Positions 14,860 through 21,069 of a stretch of 21,069 nt of DNA are shown piece by piece; within the stretch, counting starts at the first letter, position 1, and every line of letters starts with the position of its first letter. The stretch is taken from assembly GCA_009784995.1 (NCBI GenBank), contig WQXE01000016.1:1-21069 (forward strand). The letters are read 5' to 3'. Origin of the DNA: Treponema sp. (GTDB taxonomy: Bacteria; Spirochaetota; Spirochaetia; Treponematales; Breznakiellaceae). The notes under the pieces were generated by a model, which ran no database searches, had not been told where the DNA came from, and saw nothing but the letters and a program-made list of their open reading frames with translations. The position numbers and the translations under genes are program-made.

Positions 14860-16363
14860 TATTATTCGCTAAAACCGAATTTAGTTCTTCGATCATTTCT
14901 GTAAGTCCCTCAGCGGAAGAAGTTGCCATTCTTGTTGATTGAATAAAATTTGAAAGCCCTTTGGAAATATCCGCGATAGCGACATTGATATGTTCAGTAG
15001 ATTTTAGCTGCTTTTGTGTAGAAATTGTTATCGTATGTGCCTGATTCGATGTTATTTCCGCTCCGGATCTTATTTTTCTGAATGTATCTTCAAGTTCTTT
15101 TATAAGATTGTTGCCTTCTATTATTTTATCAGCGCTTTCTTCGCTGGAAATAATTAACGATGATGAAGAATTTTGAATTTCTTCTACCTGCTCGCGTACC
15201 TGTCTTGTTAAAGAAGCGATATCATCTGCCAGCCTGTTTACTTCGCTCGCGACTACGGCGAAACGTTTTCCCCTGTCGCCAGCGCTTGCCGCTTCCAAAG
15301 CGGCGTTAAACGCGATAACTTTGGTTTGATCCGTAATTATATTAATATTTTTAACAATGTCGCGTATTTTCATGATCTTGTTTCCAAGAGTTATAATTCC
15401 TGAAATTACATTATCATTTTTATTTTTGATATTTTCCAATTGTCCGACATTGCGTTCAAGTATTGAAAATCCGTTTATAACGTCACTTTCCATTCTGGAC
15501 GCTATCGTAGCTACACTGGAAGTTTTTTCAGAAATATCACTGGCGATTTGGGTATTTTCGTTTATTGTGCTTTCAATTTCCTGAATGCTTGCCGCTTGAT
15601 TATTGGCTGTAGTAAAAATGTTTTTTGAAGAAATAAATATTTCGTCTGTTGATTTTTTAATTGTTTCTGTCATCGAACGGGTTTTTTCCACAGTTGTTGA
15701 CGTTGTTTGAGCGGCACTTTCCTGTGATTCAAGCATATTTTTAAATAAGGCGAGATGACGTTTACTGGAAATACCCGCAATTCCTCCTACAACAATCATC
15801 GCGATTGTACGGAAAAATTCATTGTATACAGGAAAACTTACAGGGAATTCAGCTCCACCCAAAATAAAGAAATAAGGCATATCTAACACACTGCCGTTCG
15901 CGACTACAACTACAAAATAACAAAACCCTGAAAAAATACCCGAAAAAAACGCGCAGCGGACACTGTATCTAAATGATCCTGCCATTATAAGTATTATATA
16001 AAAAAGAGCTTGTATGGAAAGAAAAACTATCGGAGGAGAAAGTTCAACATAAGTACAGCCTGTCCAGATAGCGGCGCTTATTAGTACAGCGTCAAGAATA
16101 ACACAAATATATTTAAAAGAGGAATGAAGTTTATTTTTTTTACGGATATAAAAACGTAAAAATATGGAATAAAGCAAAAACAAACTTGTAAATAAATAAG
16201 CGCGTAATGGAAAGTACTCCAAACCGTCCAGTGTTCTTAAAAAAGAAACAGCGGCAACGCTTAAAACGAATATTAATCCAAGTATAAAACGAACTTTATT
16301 AATAATTTTTTCGCCTTCATATTCGTCTTTGATGATTTTTTCATTAATTTCCAAACCGATCAT
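14852..16363 (-). CDS. Methyl-accepting chemotaxis protein with six-helix membrane domain
   Basis: This 503-residue chemoreceptor has about six N-terminal membrane helices (near 24-43, 54-72, 83-102, 111-128, 133-155, 183-199) with short loops, so sensing is probably within or near the membrane. No HAMP domain is apparent; the last helix passes directly into a long coiled coil. The signalling hairpin is at about 335-385: TDQTKVIAFNAALEAASAG, then GKRFAVVASEVNRLADD. The usual AARAGE reads AASAG here. No CheR pentapeptide is present at the C-terminus. GAGGT 5-9 bases upstream supports the ATG. It is the last gene of a minus-strand signalling operon after the cyclase gene, and its tip closely matches the MCP at the right edge. 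Confidence 0.9.
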   Translation of the reverse strand: MIGLEINEKIIKDEYEGEKIINKVRFILGLIFVLSVAAVSFLRTLDGLEYFPLRAYLFTSLFLLYSIFLRFYIRKKNKLHSSFKYICVILDAVLISAAIWTGCTYVELSPPIVFLSIQALFYIILIMAGSFRYSVRCAFFSGIFSGFCYFVVVVANGSVLDMPYFFILGGAEFPVSFPVYNEFFRTIAMIVVGGIAGISSKRHLALFKNMLESQESAAQTTSTTVEKTRSMTETIKKSTDEIFISSKNIFTTANNQAASIQEIESTINENTQIASDISEKTSSVATIASRMESDVINGFSILERNVGQLENIKNKNDNVISGIITLGNKIMKIRDIVKNINIITDQTKVIAFNAALEAASAGDRGKRFAVVASEVNRLADDIASLTRQVREQVEEIQNSSSSLIISSEESADKIIEGNNLIKELEDTFRKIRSGAEITSNQAHTITISTQKQLKSTEHINVAIADISKGLSNFIQSTRMATSSAEGLTEMIEELNSVLANNNR

Positions 16364-16389
16364 AATTTACCTCGTTATTTTTAATATTT

Positions 16390-18288
16390 CTATTTTTCTG
16401 TTAATGTAATTACTCCGTCCCAATCATCCGGAGGCGGATTACGTTCAAGATCATTTATTCTTTCTATATATAATTTAGAAAGAAAATCGTCAGGATCAGC
16501 TTCAAGCGCGTTAGTAAAATATTCTTTTGCCAATTTCCATTCACGCATATAAAAAACTTGAAGCCCTTTATTGTAATTTACCATTGTTTCTCTGTTGATT
16601 AAAAGTGAAGATACCGAAGGTATATCGGCTGTACCGCCGGAGCGAAGTTTTCTTCCTTCCGTGCCGTGGAAACCTGAGTGTACGGCATAAATACCGACAG
16701 GTTTATTTTTTCCTTTAACGCGGACATTGTCTATTTTTCTAAAAAGAAATTTATCCTTTGTAGCTTCATAAACATATTCAGAAACAATTATCGGATATTG
16801 ATATGCCTTTGTAAGGCTTTCAACGCGGGACGCGAGATTAACAGTATCGCCGATTATAGTAAAATCCATTTTATTCTGAAAACCGATATTTCCCAAAATA
16901 CATTCACCGCAATTTATTCCAATACCTATTTCTATTTTATTTTTGGTAAGAGGAGTACCGTGGTTATTTATCATTTCCAGAGCTACAATCATCTTTACAG
17001 CGGCTCTAATCGCGTTTTCTGACGAATTTTCCTGAGTTTGAAATGCTCCAAAAACAGCCATGATCGCGTCTCCGATAAATTTATCAATATGTCCGCCTTC
17101 AGAAATAATTTCACTGCCCATCTTGGCAAAATATGTATTTAAAAAATCTACAACGCTTTGCGCGTCAGACCTTTCAGAAAGATCTGTAAAATCTCTAATA
17201 TCGCTGAATAAAACGGCAATGTTTCGATTTTCACTCATTTGCGCTTTTCTGTATGTGTCGCTTATTATTTCGTCCATTACGTCTGCTGGTACATAACGCG
17301 CGAAAGCAATACGAGTGTTTTTTTGTAATTCGTTTATTTCAAACATAGAAAGAGCGTTAGCGATAATTGGGGCGGCGGCGCTCGCGAAAACATTTATATT
17401 CTCCATCAGAATAGGAGAAAAATAATCATTTAATGTATTTGCGATATGAATAGTAGCGAAATTATCACCCGCGATCGTAAGAGGAATGGAAATATAAGAT
17501 ATAATATTTTTTTCATTTTCGCCGTCAGAAATAAAATTTCTTGTTTTTTTTGAAGTAGATTTAAAATCAGGAAAAATATTGTTAAAATCAGACATACTTA
17601 TACCTAAAAAGTTATCTGAAATTTCTTTTGTAAAAAAACTGAAGTTTGACGTAAAAGTATATAAAATCCTGTTTTTCCCCCGAATCATCATTGTGACAAT
17701 TTCTGTTTCACATACTGTACGAAGCAGTTCAAATATTCCGCGGGCAACCATATCCATTGAATGTACTTTGCTGGATAATTCCGTGAGCAATCCGATAATC
17801 GTAGTTTGAAATAATTTATTGTCAAGAAGATTATTAACTATCTCTATAATTGAATTATCATTAATTTTTTTACTTTCACGTTCAATAGCGTTAAAATCTA
17901 TATCAATTGAAGAAGAAAGCATTTTATCTACAGCCTGTAATAATGGAGTGATATTATCAGGCGATTTTTCTATGTAATAATCGGCGCCTGCCTGACTTCC
18001 CCAGAATTTATCTTTTGTTTCATCAAGTGATGTAAACATAATAACAGGAATTGATTTTGTATTTTTACGCGATTTTAAAAGTCTTGTTACCTGATAACCT
18101 TTAAAAAGAGGCATTTCTATATCAGTTATAATTAAATGAGGTAAAAACGAATATACCATTTTAATGCCTTCAAAACCGTTTACAGCTCTTTCTATATTAT
18201 ATACTGAAGTATCAAACGAGCTTAAAACCATATCCGCGAAAATATCAGAATCTTCCATTAACAAGATTCGTTTTTTATCATCGCTCAT
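16390..18288 (-). CDS. Receiver-GAF-like-class III adenylate/guanylate cyclase with TPR-like tail
   Basis: This 632-residue multidomain protein has an N-terminal receiver (about 6-122) with acidic E12/D13, phosphoacceptor Asp56 (ITDIEMP), Thr86 region (MFTS) and Lys108. A GAF-like region lies at about 160-315. The class III cyclase domain (about 352-535) has metal Asp363 (FSDIRDF) and Asp407 (FIGDAIMAVFG), Lys403, Asp475 in MDFTIIGD, and NLASR with Asn484 and Arg488. Lys403/Asp475 favour ATP, so cAMP is the likely product. The tail (about 568-610) resembles a TPR, ending in PPPDDWDGV. The start overlaps the CheA gene stop by 11 bases, and GGAGGT lies upstream. The receiver is probably phosphorylated by that CheA. 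Confidence 0.92.
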   Translation of the reverse strand: MSDDKKRILLMEDSDIFADMVLSSFDTSVYNIERAVNGFEGIKMVYSFLPHLIITDIEMPLFKGYQVTRLLKSRKNTKSIPVIMFTSLDETKDKFWGSQAGADYYIEKSPDNITPLLQAVDKMLSSSIDIDFNAIERESKKINDNSIIEIVNNLLDNKLFQTTIIGLLTELSSKVHSMDMVARGIFELLRTVCETEIVTMMIRGKNRILYTFTSNFSFFTKEISDNFLGISMSDFNNIFPDFKSTSKKTRNFISDGENEKNIISYISIPLTIAGDNFATIHIANTLNDYFSPILMENINVFASAAAPIIANALSMFEINELQKNTRIAFARYVPADVMDEIISDTYRKAQMSENRNIAVLFSDIRDFTDLSERSDAQSVVDFLNTYFAKMGSEIISEGGHIDKFIGDAIMAVFGAFQTQENSSENAIRAAVKMIVALEMINNHGTPLTKNKIEIGIGINCGECILGNIGFQNKMDFTIIGDTVNLASRVESLTKAYQYPIIVSEYVYEATKDKFLFRKIDNVRVKGKNKPVGIYAVHSGFHGTEGRKLRSGGTADIPSVSSLLINRETMVNYNKGLQVFYMREWKLAKEYFTNALEADPDDFLSKLYIERINDLERNPPPDDWDGVITLTEK

Positions 18289-20524
18289 TAATACCTCCGA
18301 TTAATTCTTTTACAGTTTCTGTTAAATTATGGTTATTAAACGAATTTTTTAAGATGTAACGCGACGCTCCAAGATTTAAAGCGTGATTCTGTTCTTCTTC
18401 GTTCGCGATTGAAGAAATAACAATAATAGGTATTCTGGACAGGTCTTCGTTCTTTTTAAGATTTTCGATTAACATAAAGCCATCCATTACAGGCATATTT
18501 AAATCCGTACAAATTAAATCGTATTGCTTTTGTTTGGCGGCTTTTAATGCCTGAGCTCCGTCCGCGGCAGTATCTACAAGAAATCCTTCTGATCGCAAAA
18601 TTTCACTTTCAATTTCACGTGTTGGAAGTGAATCATCTACAACAAGTATGGATTTTCGCAATTTTTCAAATTCGATATTTCGTTTTTTAATATCAAGAGC
18701 TTTAATTTTTTTCGCCATTTTTATTACGGTAGGAATATGCAAAACACTTACCATTTCGTAATCTTCGTTAAGAACGATACCGGAAAAAACATTAATATTT
18801 TCCATAAAAGAAGGCATTGTTTTTAATATTACAGACCTCATACTGTCTATATTATCAACTGCTAACGCCGCGATGTCATCGTAAGAACGTATTATAACTA
18901 CAAACAATATATCATTGGAAGAAATCGCTTCTTCTTTTATTTGTAATATCTGGCTTAGATAATAAAGTTTTATGATACGATCGTTGTATTTTATTTCCGG
19001 GCGGTCAATAACTGTAATTATATCCTCTCGGTTTAAAAGCAAAATATTGTCAACAAAATTAGAAGGTATAACAAACTTAATACCGGCGCATTCAACCGGG
19101 AATCCCATTAACGCCGCGATTGATAATGGAACCATGATTGTAAATGTTGTTCCTTCTCCCTGAGTGCTTTCAACAACAATGCTGCCTTTTAACGCTTCGA
19201 TGCTGTCACGTACAACATCCATACCAACGCCTCTTCCTGAAACATTACTTACATTACTGGATGTAGTAAAACCGCTTTGGAAAATAAAATTTGTTAAATC
19301 TTCTTTTGTAAGACTCGCGGCTGCCGCTTCAGCGACAAATCCTTCCCTTACCGCTTTTTGTCTGATTTTTTCAAGGTCGATGCCTCGTCCGTCGTCAATT
19401 ATCAATATTTTCATGCTTCCGCTTTCACGGGAACATATAATGGAAAGTTTTCCTGTTTCAATTTTGCCCGCGGCTAAACGTTCTTCAGGAGTTTCTAAAC
19501 CATGATCGATAGCGTTACGCACCATGTGCATTAAAACTTCTGATAGAGATTCGATTATATTTTTATCGATTTCGTTTTCTTTGCCTTCAATAATAAAATT
19601 AACTTTTTTGTTTAATTCTTCAGACAAATGAAAAACATAACGCGGATAACTGTCAAATATTGTAGAAATAGGCAGAGTACGCAAAGAAATTACGCTGTCA
19701 TAAGCGCCTCTGATGTGGTTTCCGGCGTCAATAGCGTAATTTCTTAAAGATGAATTAAGTTTTTCGCTAAACCGCTCCAGTTTTCTTAAATCTGATGACA
19801 ACGCTGGATCAAGTTTTATAATTTCTTTTATTTTTTTTGAATATTCCTTAACATGACTGCTAAAAACCGCGCAATCCTGAGAAATACTTTTCGCGGAAAT
19901 TTCCAATGCCTGTAATGAAGCTATACTTTTAATAATGCCGTCAATTTTATCAAGAGAAAGGCGGATGGATTCTGATTTCGCTTCTTTTTGTTTTTTTGCC
20001 TTTAAAATCGCGTCAATTTGCTCTTGATCCATAAGTTCGTCAGATGAATCATCAGTTTCTGAATTTTCTGCCTGGTTTTTTTCATTGGAAAGCGCTGTAA
20101 AAGAAGTATTTAGGTCTGTTTCCGGAATAGAAAAATCTTCATTGGAGGAGAGCAGATTTAGATTTTTTACATACTCGTTTATTTCTATAGAATCTTCTTT
20201 TGTTTGCTGTAAAATATTAAAAGCGGATTTTAATAAATCCAGAGATGATAAAATTAATTTAACAGCGTTTTCGGAAAAACCAATTCGCTGTTCGCGCATG
20301 GCGACAAACACATTTTCCAGAGAGTGAGTTAATTCTTCTATACGTATAAATTCCAGCATTCTGGAAGAACCTTTTAATGTATGTAAGGCTCTTAAAAGAG
20401 TAGAAAGATCATCTTCTATGGAGATTCCGTCTTTTATGTCAAAAACGAGAGATTCAATCAGGGTGACATTCTCAAGCCCTTCGTCGATATATTTACTGAT
20501 AAATTTTGATTTATCTATTGCCAT
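18278..20524 (-). CDS. Hybrid CheA-type histidine kinase with C-terminal receiver
   Basis: This 748-residue protein has one Hpt domain (about 5-115) with phospho-His48 in LHTLKGSSRML, an acidic linker (about 130-185), a dimerisation and ATPase region with MVRNAIDHGLETPEERLAAGK (Asn337), IDDGRGID (376-383) and GRGVGMD (430-436), a CheW-like domain (about 470-600), and a receiver (about 625-745) with Asp629/Asp630 and phosphoacceptor Asp674 (CTDLNMP). It has a single Hpt and no obvious CheY/CheB-binding P2 domain. It should receive MCP signals and phosphorylate its own receiver and that of the cyclase. AAGGA precedes the ATG, and it overlaps the MCP gene by 10 bases and the cyclase gene by 11. 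Confidence 0.93.
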   Translation of the reverse strand: MAIDKSKFISKYIDEGLENVTLIESLVFDIKDGISIEDDLSTLLRALHTLKGSSRMLEFIRIEELTHSLENVFVAMREQRIGFSENAVKLILSSLDLLKSAFNILQQTKEDSIEINEYVKNLNLLSSNEDFSIPETDLNTSFTALSNEKNQAENSETDDSSDELMDQEQIDAILKAKKQKEAKSESIRLSLDKIDGIIKSIASLQALEISAKSISQDCAVFSSHVKEYSKKIKEIIKLDPALSSDLRKLERFSEKLNSSLRNYAIDAGNHIRGAYDSVISLRTLPISTIFDSYPRYVFHLSEELNKKVNFIIEGKENEIDKNIIESLSEVLMHMVRNAIDHGLETPEERLAAGKIETGKLSIICSRESGSMKILIIDDGRGIDLEKIRQKAVREGFVAEAAAASLTKEDLTNFIFQSGFTTSSNVSNVSGRGVGMDVVRDSIEALKGSIVVESTQGEGTTFTIMVPLSIAALMGFPVECAGIKFVIPSNFVDNILLLNREDIITVIDRPEIKYNDRIIKLYYLSQILQIKEEAISSNDILFVVIIRSYDDIAALAVDNIDSMRSVILKTMPSFMENINVFSGIVLNEDYEMVSVLHIPTVIKMAKKIKALDIKKRNIEFEKLRKSILVVDDSLPTREIESEILRSEGFLVDTAADGAQALKAAKQKQYDLICTDLNMPVMDGFMLIENLKKNEDLSRIPIIVISSIANEEEQNHALNLGASRYILKNSFNNHNLTETVKELIGGINER

Positions 20525-21069
20525 GTATCCTTCCCGGAAGTAATTTTATTGGCTAAAAGCGCGTCAAGCTCACGAATCATTTGTACAAGTTCTTCGGCAG
20601 AACCTGTCGCGACTTTTGTTGATTGAATAAAGTTTGAAAGTCCGCTTGATATATCCGTTATCGCGATATTAATCTGAGATGTCGATTTTTGCTGCTTCTG
20701 GCTTGAAATTGTAATTGTTTGCGCCTGATTTGATGTGATTTCCGCGCCTTCTCTTATTTCTTTAAAAATATTTTCAAGTTCCCTGATTAAATTATTACCC
20801 TGATTAATTTTTACAGAGCTTTCTTTACTTGAATCGATCAATGATGATGATGATTTTTGAATATCATTTGCCTGTTTGCGGATTTCTTTTGTTAAAGCGG
20901 AAATATCATCCGCGAGGCGGTTTACTTCAGTTGAAACAACAGAAAAACGCTTGCCGTGTTCGCCCGCGCTTGCGGCTTCCAATGCCGCGTTAAACGCTAT
21001 TACCTTTGTTTGGTCTGTTATCGCGTTGATAGTTTCGATAATATCGTGAATTTTAGAAATTTTATTTCC
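20515..21069 (-). CDS. Methyl-accepting chemotaxis protein, C-terminal part (runs off right edge)
   Basis: The frame is open from the right edge to the stop at 20515, giving 184 residues of the C-terminal signalling domain. It begins GNKISKIHDII, continues with ITDQTKVIAFNAALEAASAG, GKRFSVVSTEVNRLADD, and ends in a coiled coil. It closely matches the MCP at 14852-16363, including the unusual Ser in AASAG, and has a slightly longer tail (ITSGKDTWQ) that is not a CheR pentapeptide. The stop overlaps the hybrid CheA start by 10 bases, so it is co-translated with the kinase. The sensory region lies outside the window. Confidence 0.88.
   Translation of the reverse strand, partial: GNKISKIHDIIETINAITDQTKVIAFNAALEAASAGEHGKRFSVVSTEVNRLADDISALTKEIRKQANDIQKSSSSLIDSSKESSVKINQGNNLIRELENIFKEIREGAEITSNQAQTITISSQKQQKSTSQINIAITDISSGLSNFIQSTKVATGSAEELVQMIRELDALLANKITSGKDTWQ

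Overview
The window is AT-rich DNA from a diderm bacterium. A LolA-type carrier, an MMPL exporter and a lipoprotein point to an outer membrane. The right-hand chemoreceptor, hybrid CheA and REC-cyclase genes resemble those of spirochaetes, so a Treponema-like member of Spirochaetota is my best guess, at moderate to low confidence. Coding density is very high. No gap exceeds about 125 bases, and I see no rRNA, tRNA, CRISPR array, insertion sequence or integrase.

Positions 1-14842 read as an aryl-polyene-like (APE-like) type II polyketide/fatty-acid locus split over several divergent operons. On the minus strand, 1509 to 1 encodes a DUF3261-type lipoprotein, a LolA-like carrier and the first 105 codons of an MMPL exporter that runs off the left edge. 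A second minus operon (3354-1583) encodes a GT32-type glycosyltransferase and a membrane-anchored alpha/beta hydrolase with Cys in the nucleophile position. A SPASM-like radical SAM protein lies divergently at 3480-4382. The main plus-strand operon (4445-11521) encodes an acyl carrier protein (ACP), a fused COG4648-like membrane domain plus AMP ligase, an ApeI-like dehydratase, a 4HBT-type thioesterase, a ketosynthase (KS), an ApeP-like dehydratase, a cobalamin-binding-type radical SAM enzyme, a 117-residue protein of unknown family and an HSL-type esterase. Converging on it are the phosphopantetheinyl transferase and a chain-length-factor-like protein (12915-11513, minus). Divergent from those are a FabG-type ketoreductase and a membrane-bound family 2 glycosyltransferase (12949-14842).

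The likely scheme is as follows. The phosphopantetheinyl transferase arms the ACP and the AMP ligase activates a starter acid. KS, chain-length factor, ketoreductase and the two hotdog dehydratases build a conjugated chain, which the thioesterase, esterase or glycosyltransferases may release or decorate. The lipoprotein, LolA-like and MMPL proteins would move the product or lipid to the outer membrane. The cobalamin-type radical SAM enzyme and its small neighbour are the least expected parts and may carry out an unusual tailoring step. Compared with described APE loci, I do not see a second KS, a second ACP, an aromatic ammonia-lyase or an acyltransferase; some may lie beyond the left edge.

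Positions 14852-21069, all minus strand, form a separate signalling operon: an N-terminally truncated chemoreceptor (MCP) at the right edge, a hybrid CheA with a C-terminal receiver, a REC-GAF-like-class III cyclase with a TPR-like tail, and a six-helix MCP. The two MCP signalling tips are close paralogues and flank the kinase and cyclase as direct repeats. The layout suggests chemosensory-type control of cAMP rather than, or as well as, motility.

Regulatory signals include good sigma70-type promoters before four operon heads. Three of these place the predicted transcription start at or within a few bases of the ATG, with no Shine-Dalgarno sequence, which suggests leaderless translation. The ACP promoter also carries a 14-base palindrome in its spacer.
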